A DNA stretch of 64,000 nucleotides, taken from NCBI RefSeq assembly GCF_019175285.1, contig NC_056529.1, positions 19,772,673 through 19,836,672 on the forward strand, given 5' to 3'. Below, in pieces: positions 31,250-45,513 of this stretch. The DNA is from Sceloporus undulatus (Eukaryota > Chordata > Lepidosauria > Squamata > Phrynosomatidae). Position numbers and translations under genes: made by a program. Under the pieces are notes generated by a model. It had not been told where the DNA came from, did no database searches, and saw only the letters and a list, made by a program, of their open reading frames with translations. How positions within the stretch are numbered: position 1 is the stretch's first letter; every line of letters begins with the position of its first letter.

Positions 31250-34200
31250 ATCCTTTGTCATGATTTAGGAACATTTTATTTTTTGGATGTTGTCAGAAAT
31301 TACAACAATATATTCATAAATACCTAATTACTACATTCAACAAATAATATATTACATTACATTTAATTCAAACAAGTACACTTAAAACAGGTTTGTCTCA
31401 CAGCATCTAAACTGCCCCAGCAGGCCCTTAGTCCTCCTGCTCTCCCCTCATGCTCTGTGCTTAGTTGCTTGAGAAAGTCTGCGTATCCTAACAACCAGTC
31501 GGCATGGTCCTAGGGGGCAAGGGGCAGCAAACAGGGGTACTTTGAGAATGTAAGCAGTGGGTGAGGCAGTCTGGACATGGGGTGGGTCAGAAGGAAGCGA
31601 AGGGTAGGAGAAAAGGAGAGAACATTTTGAAAGATGAGTTGCTCAAAGGTGGGAGACTGTTGCTTTTATACTGGCACCTTAACCTTTCCCTTTACGCTTT
31701 TGCATCACACAAGGGAGAGAGTTTTAAACAACATGGACTTGTTCTGAATAGGAAGTTGCGGCTGATCTGGCGGCTTGTATACAACTGTCTGAAGCTGGAT
31801 TGGAGTCCAACCAGGTTTGACTAAGCGCACATCCATTCTTTACTCTTGTACATACATACATTAGGGAATCAAGCCAGTTGGCGCTCATGTGTGTACAGTG
31901 GTACCCCGGGATACGAAATACCCACGTTACGAAATTTCCAGGATACGAAAAAATCCCATAGGAAATAACTGTTCCGGGTTACGAAGGTTATTTCGGGTTA
32001 CGAAGAAAATTTTGGTGCTTTTCGGCGCTATTTCACACAATCGCGGCTTTTCCCCATTAGCGCCTATGGTTTTCGGCTTGCGAAGGCTTTTCGGGTTACG
32101 AAGCGGTGGCGGAACAAATTAATACCCGAGGTACCACTGTACTTAAACAGCACATGTTGAGTTTGCACAAGCTGAAGCAATGCAATATCTTTCCAGAATC
32201 TAGCCCACATTCCACTTAGTTGAGAGAAAAACTAGTGCAATTACATTTAGAAGAATGAGTGCAATGGCCTCCCTCTTCCTTTGCCCTTCGCGTTCCCCCT
32301 CCCTCCCATTCCCTCATTGGTAAAAGTAGGAAGAAAAAGCTGTGATCCACGCTGACTTGAAAGACACGGCTATTGCAACTGTTGGAGAGACATGATGCGG
32401 AATTACCAGCAAAACTGCCCTCTGTCAATCCTGACAACTTAAAAGTGAGGAAGTAGATGTCAAATTTTATTTGGTTAGGAATAAGTTAAAGGAGTTGTTT
32501 ATGTTCATCTCATCTTTGTTTTCATATCACTTGTCAAAAATGCCTAAAGGCACTGTTGCCACCCCCTGAGGAAGCATTTGATACAACTCATTGCCTTCCC
32601 ACTTGAGTTAGTGTCTGCAAATGTTACTACATTATCTTCTGTTCGGGGCTGAATCTGAATTGCAGAAAGCACTGAGGCTACTTGTATCTTGAATTTTGCT
32701 GTGGTCCCATTCCTGAATATTTTTCAGCTACCGTTATAGTCTAGGGATAAAGTAATTGGGTTCCCCCCCTCCAACCAAATAATACAGTGAAAGGGCAGTA
32801 ATGTTTTCCTCCTCTATGGAAGGCAAATGAATGATGATGCCCAGTCATTTTGGAAGGGAAGGAGTGTAATATGAATTACTTTCCCTCTTTCCTGCTCTTT
32901 TCTCTTATGCTCCATTAGAGCCGATTGTCTCAATACATCAAGGAAGGATGTTCAGAATACTATTAGAGAAACTGGCAGGTTTAGTTCTGTGATGGATCAC
33001 TTGTTAAAGTGAGAGAAAAAAATCAGGGTCTCTTCTTGCTGCAGCTATGAGAAAGACGTTCTAACAGAGGCCCATGCATTTGCTGTTCTGTGTTCCTTGT
33101 TATAATAGATAGGCTTTCTTCTGGAGAGTGGGCAGGGCTTTGGTATTCTTATCAGTTGCATAGAATTGTGGCAGGTATAGCTTTGTCACATGGAGCAATG
33201 AAGCTGCACCGGCTGAATCTACTTCTAAGCAGCTATTAAGGGTATGGAGCTGTAGTCTTTCTTTACAGCACTGTCTTGCAAGAACACATGAATAGACATG
33301 CCCTTCATTGCTAGTGTTCAAGAAAAGAACAGTCTTTTAATGGCAACAGCAAACAGAGTGTTCATCGCCTACTAAAAAAAATCAAAAAGTAAACAAAGAT
33401 TTAAAAAATCCAGTGAACCTTGACTGTAAAAAGGGTTCTAATCTTAGAAATGTAAATGTTCTCCTGTCCAAAATATTGTGCTTTGCTTTAAAAATTAGTT
33501 GGTGAGGTGAAATGGAATACTTAAGGCAAAGGGGAAATAATTTTAAACTTAAGAGAGATGATTCTCACTTTATGAATTAGTGTCCCTTTATCAAACATGA
33601 AAGGTGTATGCATTTAGAATTTGTGCTTGTCCCTTAAAGAACAAATCATTCTAAGGTTACTTGAAAGGGACAGGGAATAAATTTACATGCCCCGTTCTTA
33701 AGCAGTGCTGCAAAACAAGGCTTTAAAAACCAGGGCTTTAGCTTTCTTTCAGCATGAACTTGCAAACCAAGTATCATGCCTATCTTACCTGCCTAATGAA
33801 AAGTGTTTTAGTATTGTCATTTTAATAGATAATAGTGGCATTAATAGATAATAGTGTATGAATTATTGGAACGAACAGCAAAATTGCTTATTGGGAAGTT
33901 GTTTTGAAGAAATCTGCATGAACAAATTCCCTTAAAATCCAACTAGGTAAGTACTTAAATGAGGACAGAAAAGTGTTAATTTGACTGGAATGCAAAGATG
34001 ACAAGAGGCACCTATTCAAAAGTTATGTAAGGTCTTTGTTCTTGATGTTGAACGCCCACAAAAAACAAGCCTGGATGGATACAATGCTAAAATCCTCCTC
34101 AGATGGGCTGAGGTGCATAGAACCTGTTTTCAGCATAGGTGATGTCTGACTGCAGGAGGGCACATATGAATAGTGTGATAAATAGAGGCAGACAAACTGC

Positions 34201-35801
34201 ATGCTGTGCAGTTAGCACCGAGTGCTGATCAGATTGGAAAGAATTACGTATTATGTACACATGGTTGTCCTCATCACACATGTGCCCTTGCAGAGTGGGA
34301 CTGCACCATGCCAGAAAAGGCTTCCATGCTGGTGGGCAGGCGGGCAGACATGAGAGAAGCAGGTCAGAGACAGCTAGCTTCAGGCATACATGAGATTTCC
34401 CCCCCACCTTTGCACAAGCCTTTTTCCATTTTTGAACTGCTCTTTTCATTTAGAAAGGATGCTCCTAGTGCTGTGATTTTAAATGGTGGTGGCAGAATGC
34501 AGAAATAGCACGTTTTGTCCACTATAGATCAGTTTTGTTCCTAAAACTTTACATGGAGAGCTTGGTTCTCTTAGTAGCAGCTGACCATATGACATCCAGT
34601 ATTCCAAGTTGCAAAAGTAGGGAATGAGGCAGGAAAGGGGGGGGGAGAAAAGAAAGAAAGACAGGGGAGAGAAACCTGTGTTTTTGTTTTGTACAAGAGG
34701 ATTTACTGTTATCGGTAACTGGTGCTACACATTGCAAAATGCCTAGAAGTGATAGATGGCAGGTGCCCCAGTGGAAAGCTTTTTCTTTAAAATTCTTTTT
34801 TAAAAACACTTCAATAATTTCTTTTTTCATGTCCTGACCAGCAGCAGTACAAACACTAAAAGCAAGCTATCTTTTTTGCCAAAAAAGAAAAGAAAAAGAA
34901 AAGCAGAAACATATTGAAAATGGCAAGCTTTTTTATAACAATAATTAAAGTAATAAAAACATACAAAACATTTTAAATATATACACAGTACAAGGCTGAA
35001 GCACCTTTTTTTTCCAACTCTTTTTAATTGCAAAATCTTTGTATGAAAACTACCCACTGGGGTACATAATCGGTGTGTATTGTAGGTATATAGCGCTGTT
35101 CTGTACATCCTCCCCTCCCCAGTAAGAAAAAGGTACCTTCAGTTTGTTTATTCACTTTTATTGTGTGTGTGTGTGAAGTGCATTTCCAGCAAAAAAGCTG
35201 ATAAATGCCTGGGAAGTCAAGTTTGGAAGCTGCGTTTTCTTCTGCTAGGGCTATTAATCTGCAAATAATTATTTCTGTATCCAAAATATCCAGTTCATTC
35301 TAACCAAAACAAAAAATGATGTGTACCTGGAGTCCTCTCGGATTGTGAAACAGTGTATTGCAGGACAAAGGAAACTGATAGATCCCGAAGGACGGCAGTT
35401 GAACTAATATGGCAACAAAAAGGAAGGTTGGTGCAGAGATGATTCCAGCCCCTTCAAGGGAGATGGATGTTAGTGTCATTGGTGGAACCTCTGGATTAAA
35501 ATACAATTAAAAAAAGGCAGCAGGAGAGGAAGTAGAAGGAAAACAACCTTTCAAATTTTTAACCAAAACTAGAGGTCTTCTAAATGGGATATTCGCAGAG
35601 TTTTAAAAGATTCGGTTGCATCTTTTCAAAAGATGGGTTTTGGGTTTTCCTGGATCCCCACAATCCTTTGCTTCATGCATGGCACATTCTCTTTCTTTTA
35701 TTTTTAAACTTCAAACCTCCCAGTGAAAAATATTAAATATTCCTGGTAATAAAATAGATTATTATTTCTATACTATATGTTCGGCCTAGTGCAAGGGAGT
35801 G
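31250..35801 (-). other. GSE1: Probable GSE1 3'UTR with several candidate poly(A) signals
   Basis: No coding exon is visible between the GSE1 stop and the GINS2 stop. Minus-strand AATAAA hexamers occur at 35157-35162, 35147-35152, 32466-32471 and 31275-31280. Human GSE1 has a 3'UTR of several kilobases, so the distal signals are plausible. The real end cannot be settled from sequence alone. GINS2 3'UTR may reach AATAAA at 30965-30970 from the other side, so the two transcripts could nearly meet. Confidence 0.45.
31896..32139. mobile_element. Tigger-like (Tc1/mariner) MITE with TA target duplication
   Basis: Ends are CAGTGGTACC and its exact reverse complement GGTACCACTG, flanked by TA on both sides (31894-31895 and 32140-32141). 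The interior has repeated gggttacgaa motifs. Length is 244 bp with no coding capacity. CAGTGGTACC ends and TA duplication are typical of pogo/Tigger elements. It would lie inside the distal GSE1 3'UTR if that UTR reaches 31250. Confidence 0.85.
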
Positions 35802-35936
35802 TCACCTGGGATACCCCTTGAAATAACTTCTAGACCACTGCATTGCAGGTAACGCAAGGCACTTTCTCAAGTGATCTAGTTCGGCCTGAAGTCGTTCCCT
35901 TTCAGCGACAACTTTCTGCTTCTGGTTCCTTAGTTC
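35802..35936 (-). CDS. GSE1: GSE1 last coding exon and stop
   Basis: Acceptor cttttgcag. Encodes [20 protein letters not shown] then [19 protein letters not shown] and KGYPR, with TGA at 35802-35804. The terminal motif is the hallmark GSE1 C-terminus. The 3'UTR continues to lower coordinates. Confidence 0.96.
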   Translation of the reverse strand, partial: ELRNQKQKVVAERERLQAELDHLRKCLALPAMQWSRSYFKGYPR

Positions 35937-38900
35937 CTGCAAAAGAAGAGAAATGTTGAGACATTAATTTACGTTTAATTTAAATGCAAAAAGAAAAAAG
36001 TCTCAGTATTTCAGAACCTAAGCTGGTCACAGGACAGTAAATGAAATATAGCAAGTTACCTACCTTCGACAATTAGCCAAAAGTGCTTACTTTTCTTTGG
36101 CAACCCCTGTGGATATTGCCTCCATCCATGCCCATACTCACCGTCATGGTATGAGACAGCCGTTCTGCAGTCAGACTGAGATTGTAGTGCTGGGTCTCCA
36201 AGCGTCGGCACTGGGTTTGCAGCACCTGCTGTTCCAGGTTTTGCTCTGCAATCAAATTTGGATTATTAAATCAGTCATCCAACCCAGTGCCTCTAGACCA
36301 GGCCAGTTTTCTAGAAGACTATTCAGCTGCTAACAAATTGATGTTTACATTTTGAATAGCACTGGTTATCCTGAGTAATGCATTTGCACTTCAGGTACTG
36401 TATTCACAAATGGCCTGCTAGGCTTTTATAAAAAGCTAAATTGGTGGTGTTGTTTTTTCCACCCCCATTTGCGCCGCTTCAAGCTGGAAATGGGGGAATC
36501 CGGCGATGGAACACAAGCTGATGGGGGGAGAGAGCCAAGGCTGGGGACAGTGAGCAGGCAATGGGGGAGGCAAACAGGGAAGGAAGGAAGGAAATCACTG
36601 GGCGACGGAGGGGAGGACAATTTTAAAAAAATAGAATTTTCAATTGATTGGTTTTGCAACTACTTGCCCTGCAAGTGATTACAAAATCAAACCATCACAT
36701 ATTCTATCGATCACATTTTCTACCGATTAATCATATATTCTATCAATCAATCAATCAATCACATATTCTATCAATCAATCACATATTCTATCAACCAATC
36801 ACATATTCTATCATCAGTCATATTCATATGAATCATATATTCTATCAAACTGAATCGATTTCCGGTGGGAACTAGGGGCATATACCCCGAATCAGGATTC
36901 AGAGTTTATCAATAGTGGGAGCAACTCCTAGAATACATTATCTTATTTGACAAAATCTAGGCCTGCGACTCTTAACTGCCTCACCTTTCTTCTCCTGTAT
37001 GATTTTTTAAAATCTTTTATATCTTTACTGTATTCAATTATTTGTATTGCTTATTTCATTTTATTTTGCATTGTTTGTGTGTGGATTTTTTCTCTCTCAT
37101 TATGTTTGTTATTGAACAGTTCTAAATGTTTTATTTTGTAAATGTTTGTAAAGCACCATGTACATAGATGGCACTATATAAATAAACAATTATAGTAATA
37201 CTTTTAAGCATCTTTTCCTGATGAAGAACCCAGTGAAGCTTTGAAAGCTTGCATATGATGTATTGTGCACATTTTGGTTGGCCAATAAAGGTATTGTTGT
37301 ATTGTGTACTGTGTATTTTGTTGTATTTTGCTGGATGACTAACATCGCTACTCCTTAATATGTTTCCCAGCAGTGAAAGTGTTTATGGCTTATGGGGAAA
37401 TTATCAGAAAATATGAAATATAACTCAAAACAACAAAATCAAAGACCTTTCAGGAAAAATGGTCTCTCCTTATAGATTATATTAATACAAATTTTATATC
37501 CGTTTCTCCTCCATCTGGCCACTTTTCTCTATGGTCAGATTTATTTTAAATAATTTGGATTATGTAAAACCTTAATAAGGAATACCTTATTAATTTCAAT
37601 AAGGAAGGATTTTCAATGATTTGAAATTCTTTATACCATTGTCTTATTGACTGCAAGATTTTGTATGATATATTTTGAATAAATTTTATTTTTAAAAAAG
37701 TATAACTAACACATAATTCCTGTTCAAAAACTGGTGTCTTTCTATGGAGGAGGCAAATGAGAATACCGGTAACTAGGTACTCCACAGCTGTTCTGCATCA
37801 CTGAAAAACAGCAGAGATCTCCTTACCTTCTATATGTTCATGGTAAGCCTCAAAGATTGCTTCGATCCCATGCCATTTGGGTCTGGGGTGCTCTTCCTCT
37901 TCCTCCTCCTCTTCCTCCTCGTTGTCGTCTTCTGAATCGGACGCCTTGTCATTTTCTAGAGGGTTGAAGCCCTTATGCTGGGAATCTTTCTGGCCATTCT
38001 GTTGTGGCAGAGACACCCAGTTCGAGGTCTGCAGTTCCGGAATGTTATAATGGATGGAGGCATCAACTTTATGGTTCTGCTCTGCTGAGTGCACCATTGC
38101 GTTACCTAGAAGCCAAACACGCAAGAGGTAAAACACATACAGTAGATCACATGTCCTTTCAGCCATTGTTTTGATCAATGTATACATTGAGACCAGCTGT
38201 GCCCTCACTTCAGAATACAAATGTGAATCCACAAGCTTGGTAAGATGGCTGAGGTGTAACATTCTTTGCCACTTACACATCTTGGGTATGGCTTGTCCAA
38301 ACATCCTAACTTTAAAACCATACTCGTATATACACCTGCAGTAGCAGTTAAATTGTTTAGGACAAAACTCTCAAGATAACTAATACTGTATTCAGCTATT
38401 CCTGCAACATGCACCAACCAACCGCAATTCCAAGTCTTACTCAGAAGAAGCTACAGACAGGAGGACTCATGAAAAGAGCAAAGAATAAAGGTGGGAGAGA
38501 GCGTTTGTATGAGGTGCATGTGGAATGGACAGATGAGATGGAAGAAAAACACTTTGCAAGATCACAAAACTTGGGGGCAATCCCAACAGCCAGCTAATTT
38601 CCAATCATGTATCTACAAAACATGCCGCCACCACTATTAAAATTGGACTACCTAAAAGGATATCAACAGTTTTAGGTAATGTTTGCTCAACTATTTTCCC
38701 GCAGCCAGTCAGTCAATTTTTTCACGGCCCGAACCTTCCACAATAAAACTGGCTGCTCTTATAGGCTGCCTTACTTTTTAAATGGTATTTCCTAAAAACA
38801 ACAGCTACATGCCTATACTTGCAATTTGATTATTCTGCATCCTGTCTATGGAAATGAACAAGCATCACAAAATGTGTTTTGTTTCCAATACCCTTTGTGG

Positions 38901-41900
38901 AGTTATCACCACCTACTGAAAATGGTTTAAGATGCTCCAATAGGAGGAAATGACATTACTGATAATATTAACCATCTGTAAAATGTTTTTTGGGGCTGGC
39001 ATCCTGTCAGTTAATCCCAGTGAGAAGAGACCCATTTAATCAATCATTGAATGATGAGTTAGCAGATGGGAAAATCCCATTGATTCAACAGGTCTATTCC
39101 AGTCAAAACTAAACAGGAATTAAGACCACTTTTTCTTTTTCAGTTACGAAAGTGACTGGAACCTGAACCAGGCAGCTGATCCTGTCTATAACAGACTTTT
39201 TAAATTGAACTTTTATTTCAAGAAACGTCTTTGCAGGGGTACTTTCTAGTAATGAATCTGGAATGTGAAGAAAATTTTCTGTTCTCAAATGAGCTAAGCC
39301 AATTTGTGCGACTTTGCTTGTTTAAAATGAAAGTTGGTTTGCTTGAATAGTAGAGCTAAGCAAGCAGACGTTGGCCTGCCCAAATGTATCTTTCGACACA
39401 GAAATTAAGCCTTTAAGCTCCCTTGAGTTTTCCTCCTCAAGTCTATATCCATACACATTCCTGCCTCAGTTTTTGCTGCTTGCATTTTCATTACCTTTGT
39501 GTTTCTGCAATGCTTTCTGTGTGGACTGCAACACAGACTCGTGGAACTGATGTGCAAACTCCTCAGCTATGAAGGGTTCCCATGGCTTGTTCTTCCCATT
39601 CATACTGTGTGACAGTGGCACAGGGACGTCCTTCGGCAAAGAGCTTCGGACGTAGTTGAGGATGCTTAGGCTTTTCTTGGCTGTGTGGCCATCACTCAAC
39701 TTGGGCTTCTCAACAGAGGCAGGAATAGGCTCCTTGGCTCTTGGAAACTCGTGCGGCCGCAACTGTTCCATTCTGCAGGGCTCAGCGGTCTTCGGGGCAT
39801 CTGGCAGAGAAGGAGCAGCAATGCTGCTTGGTTTATCGGACTCTGCTGTGGTTGGTTGTACTTGGGGCTCTTTGAGAAAAAACAAATGACAACATAGGAC
39901 AACTAAGTAGTACTTCTGAATGGAAACTTGCTTTGTTGAGAGATGCATAGCTAAGCACAAATATCTGGGATTATATATATATACATACTGCTATCTAGTA
40001 CTTTATGGAATGACTGGTGCAATAAGAAATGTGACTCCAACTGAAATGCATAGTTGAAAAAATTCCGCTGCTCCCTAAAATTCTAACATGCATATTTAAA
40101 AGATCTCTTAAAATGGCTTTGTCGAAATCTGCATTTATACATAGCCAACACGATACCCTTTTGCTGCTGTCTTCCAAGAAACAACTAAAACATCTACCTT
40201 GATGTAGGTTTATCCTTGAGCAGGAGGAAAATGGCTTGCTCAAGCAGAGAAAGTCTGCTTGTCTGTGCAAAGATAAATGACAATTTGAGATGGTATGCTA
40301 ACAGATGCCACCCAAAAGGCATGCGCACAATCCTGCAAAACCGGTTGACTCTCTGTTATCCGGAATTCCAAAATCCAAGATACTACAAAATCCAAAACTA
40401 TCCACATGGGTGGCTGAGTTAGTGACACCTTTGCTTTCTGATTGTTCACAGTACACAAACTTTGGTTCATGCACAAAAGTATTAAAAAATGTGATGTATA
40501 AAATTACCTTTAGGCCATGTGTATAAGGTGTGTACAAAACATAAATGAGCGTTCAAGATATTTCACTATGTATACACAAATATTCCAAAATCCAACCCCC
40601 TACCTGAAATCCCAAATACTTCTGGTCCCGAGTATTTCAAGTAAGGAAGACTCAACCTGTTATATATTAGTAAGGAGTCACAGTCACAGACTGAGGATAA
40701 ACAAGTCTACCAGGGACATTTTGCAGCCTCAAGAAGCCTTAACCAAATGCAGCAATCCCATTTACAGGCACTTACCAGCTTGAACAACGCTAGGACTGTC
40801 CCGTGGGGAGCTTTTCATTGATACTGCCACAGAGGCACTTTTTTGTTTCATGGCATGGAACATCTCCACGAGCTTCTCTTTATCTACAAGATGGGAAGGA
40901 AGAGCACGAAGCAGACTTTACTCAACAGTCAAATGAGAAAAGGCAACTATTCACCGAGCTTGGGAAAGATGATCTCTCCGTTCCAGGGTGTGTTAGTTTT
41001 CACTTGCTCTGAACTCTTTGACCAGCAATTCTAATACCTTATACTAATTCAGTGCTTATAAAAAAGTTTATCAAAGCACATAAATTACCTTATCATAGTA
41101 AGTAAAAAAATATAGTATTGTTGTCTTAACATTACAACTGCAAACAGAAAGGATTGCTTGATTGACCTGCTGATGGACTTCATGGTTTAAACAAAAGCCT
41201 TGACAAATAATTTGCTGGCTCATAATTCATGCTCTTCATCACAGCACTACACCAATCCCAGCAGGAAAAGTCTCTTTTCATGGCTACCTAAATTTCTAAT
41301 TCATGGCCAGAATTCAGTTGAGGACTTCCTAAGTGGATCTATGCCTGTAGGAAACAGAATTGAACGGTTCTGCAACATCTGCATTTAGTGAGGGGCTGTT
41401 GGGCATTAGTGCATATGGGAGCCAGCAAAATAACTTGTTCTTTGGGATCAACCTACAATGAATGCTAATGGACACTGACGCTTTTCAAGATACTTTTGCC
41501 AGTGCCCCATTACACATCTTTTCAGTTCACTGACAGGGTTTCTTAGCACCTCTACTCAGTAGGCATAAAGTTACAGAACACAGATTATAATAGAGACTAC
41601 CATTGCCTTAAGACCAATGCATACCTTTCCTTTTCTCCGCAGTGATGTGAGTTAAGTTGAAGGCGGTGAGAAATCGCTTTTTCTCCTCAAAGTTGGGACT
41701 CTTGTTCATTTCATCAGGGCTATAACGTGTCGAGAGCACAAACCGTGGCGAAGGCGTCCGGCGTTTATTCTGGACCGTTGGTGGGGAAGGACTTCTCTCT
41801 CGCAACATCCTCCGCCTTTTCCTCCGTTTCTGGGTCAGCAGCTCCTCCTTCTGTTGCTGGGTGGTCAGTCCAAAAAGCTGCAAGAACTCCAGTTTCTGGA

Positions 41901-44373
41901 GAAAGATTATAATGAATGAAAGAAGGAAAGACTTTTCTTTTACTGAAGTAATTCTACAACCAGATCTAATTTTCTTAAGAGACATATTTTTGTTGCGTGG
42001 GGGGAGCCACAGAAATATTTCATCATTCACAAAGAAAACCATTATACTTTCTAGCATCTCTTTAAGAGAAATTCCTAGCTGTCCAGTTCCTTCCACTATA
42101 CAAACTTATCTGCTGGATAGGAAATGAGGTAGATGTTAATGGCTTGTCCTAGGGAGGCGATATTTTTGGCCCCGAGGTTCACAAGAGGTACTTGCTGAAG
42201 GCCATGCAGGTACAACTTTCCACATGAAATAAGAACAAGGACTTACTTCAGAGGAGGTGTCTAACTTCAGAGGTGGCTGCTCTGCAACACAACGCAGGTG
42301 GGCTCGTACTTCCTCTTCATCGCTCTCATCGTAGGAATCATCGAGATCATAATAGTAACCTGTGTCCATAAAACAGAAAGACAAATATAAAGCCGCTAAC
42401 AGAATGCGCTCCAAGCAGCTCTCTTTCTTTTAGCTTATTTTGATCTACCCTATGGCAGAACATAGATAAACCCTACTACAAGAACTGTTTGCTGCCTGCT
42501 GAGTTTTTCTCAAGAACAGCTGAATGAATTGCCATCGCTGTACGACATTCATAGAAGAGCAAAGGCAAACCCAGACACCATGCCAGCAAGGGCAGTAGAC
42601 CACATCCACTGGGGCTATTATATCAGGAAAGATAGCAGCCTGCTCTGGAGGTATGTATCTGGGGAGGAAAAACAGGCACAGAATCTGACTTAACTTGTGT
42701 GTACCCTGCCGAGGAATACTCAAATCTAGCAAAGAAGAAATTATGCAAAGCAGGAATAAACTTAACCATAAGACAATAATGGAAAGGGGATGCCAGGCAA
42801 TAGCCAGCTACAACTCACATAACTGTGTTGTGGTCCCTTAGCTGTAAAGCTACTTTGCCTATAAAAGGAGACAGTGGCTGGAGTTATATTCTGAGCCTCC
42901 AGCAAGAGATCAGGCTGCCTCTTTTCTTGTGCATGTGGCAACCAAGCAGATGAATGAGGAGGGCTACTAACAGGCCTAGGTTCCTTAGTGTACTGAGTTG
43001 GCTGCCATGCCAAACTTTGAGATGCAGTCCTTTCACACTCCTCAACACAGGAGCATCACTATAACAACCTGATATATTCTCCAGTTGCACAGGATTGGTT
43101 CATGCTTTCAATAGCACATCAACCAACTGTATAGCTAACTGGCTTGGTGGAGCAAAAAGGTTAATGGAGCAAGCACAAGAGAAAGAGGTATGTTCAGGAC
43201 AAAACAAGCCTCGTTGGAACCCAACAAGTCATGGACAGCCACCAACAGAAGGCTGTGCATAACAACACACAACGAATGCTTTGCAGCCCATGTATCCAAA
43301 CTGCCTCACCTTCACAACCAAGTGCTTTGCTTGCCTCTTTTTTCGCTAATCCCACTTTGGTTGTACATTCCAGATTAATATTTAAAGCTGCTTTATTAGT
43401 CTCGGTTCATCATTTATTAATTGGGCCTGTCTTGGAGGCAGGATTTACAGAGCAGCATGGACTGGGTATTCACAGCGATTTGCAAACTCAGTAGGGAGAG
43501 CGAGCGAGTGAGGCTGCCTGTTCTGTTGTAAGGGGCAATTAGTTTCCTGACAGCAATGTGACCCTCATCTATTAGGGCTTTGATAAAAACTCAAAGGCTA
43601 CTTTCCACTAATTTCACATTTACGAGGCATTAGACAAGCAAGTCTTGTGTTTTAACACTGGGGAAACTAGGCAACTTCCTTGAGAAGGCTTTCATGTAAA
43701 TCAAGGGGTAAAATTTAGTTCCCAGTGACTGAAGATCACTCTTAGTGCACTTCAGCTACTTATCACACTACACTATTACGCATAAACACAGACACACTTG
43801 GATATACTATTGCATGCAAATCCCAGGATGTTACCATGACAGTTAAAGTGGAACGTAGTGCTATAACAAGGGTGTGTGATAAAACAACTCATTCTGCCTT
43901 GGCAGAATCCTACCAGAATATGAGGGGGCATCCTGCAGCCTCCTCAGCATTTGATCCTCAAAGCTCTTCCATCAGGACAATTTAGGAGGGTGCCTTTTCC
44001 AGTCATCAGACAATGGGATCCAAATGCCAGCAGGGGTCTAGCACCATGGTTGGTGCAAGATTCAGAGGGCCAGAAGTTGCTATTTTATAGGTGCCAGAAG
44101 CCTTTCAGGGGAACTGAAAGACCTGAGCTGGAGGAAGGGAAGAAGGTTGCCCGACACTTGTTTTAGGGATTTCTTTGGGTTCATTTAAAATGTGTCAAAC
44201 TGCATAGCTTTATGAAGCAAATGTGCATGTATATGGGTAGACAACACATATACATCATGAACAATTCCTTTAAAACAAACATGCTGAATCCAGAGCTGAA
44301 AGTATGGATGGCATTTAGAGGCTAGTAAGTTCCAATCAAAGTACATACTGCCTATGAGCTGCCCCACTGAGCA

Positions 44374-44416
<43 letters not shown>

Positions 44417-45467
44417 TATATACACACAGGCTTCTCACACAAAATCCACAGCAGAAAACAAACCACAGGAACCTTCTGCTGCTATGATCTCACTTAAGAC
44501 AAGCAAGAGCAGCCTACACCTTGACACCTCCAAACACTTTCCATCACTTCCTCACTCACTTTCCCTCCCTTTTTTTTGGTATAGAGGAGACAGCATAAGA
44601 TGACTAAAGGTCCCATTCTTTGAAAGCTCCATTTAACCCTTTCCTTTCTGAAAAATCATCTCCACGGTGGCAGAGATATTGTAGCCCCTTCAAGAAAGAA
44701 CCTATGGACTGACCTTTCTCTTGGGCTTCCCTCCGTCTTTTCTCCTCCAGGTCCAGTTTGCTGACCAGTTTGCGGTGCTGTTGCAAGAATTCGTCGTAAA
44801 CATACATAGGGTCATGGCCCCGGGGTAATGGATGCCTATAAGGTGAGCCAGGTTTACTGTTCAAGGTGTCAACTAACTGTCCAGTTTGTGAGAGGGACAC
44901 CCTTTGCTGGTTCAAAATGGTCTGTGTGGACTTCTCCAGTTCTGCTAAGAAGGGCCCATGGGGAAAGGCTCCATGCTCTGAACCTCCAGGCTCTCTGGCT
45001 GGCTGATACTTGTCCAAGGCTTCTCTTTTCCTGGCCCCTTCCTCTACTTTCTCCGGACAATATACCCGTTCTACTTTCACAAGGGGGATGGCTTGCCGGC
45101 TGGGCTCATACTGGCTGGCATGGCTTTGGAGAGGGTGGCTTTCTTGTACCCTTCTGGGTTCAGTGTTGTTGTCCATCAAGGAGACAGGGTTCCAGAGGGA
45201 AGTGGGGACAGGATGGTGCTGTGGCTTAGGAGAGATGAGAGGAGGCGGCCCTCCAAAATGCTGTGGCTGGTCTCGGCTACTTGGTTCAGGGCGGTTTGGT
45301 CCCAATCTGCAGGAAAGATGGAAGTATAATGGTTAACACAGAGCCCAAGAGCAGTCCTACAGTGCCCTCCCAGGGCATTCTCTAATCTTGCTATGTAAGA
45401 GAGGACTCTGTGGAAGTTCTCCATAAATCGATGATTAAGGGGTAGTGCTGATTACTACTATTTTCTA

Positions 45468-45513
<46 letters not shown>

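Noticed and set aside
36680-36852. CRISPR-like array
   Set aside because: Units are contiguous with no unique spacers, and the host is a vertebrate nuclear genome.
44828-45229. 133-codon plus-strand frame
   Set aside because: Antisense of the largest GSE1 exon, whose minus-strand frame matches human GSE1.
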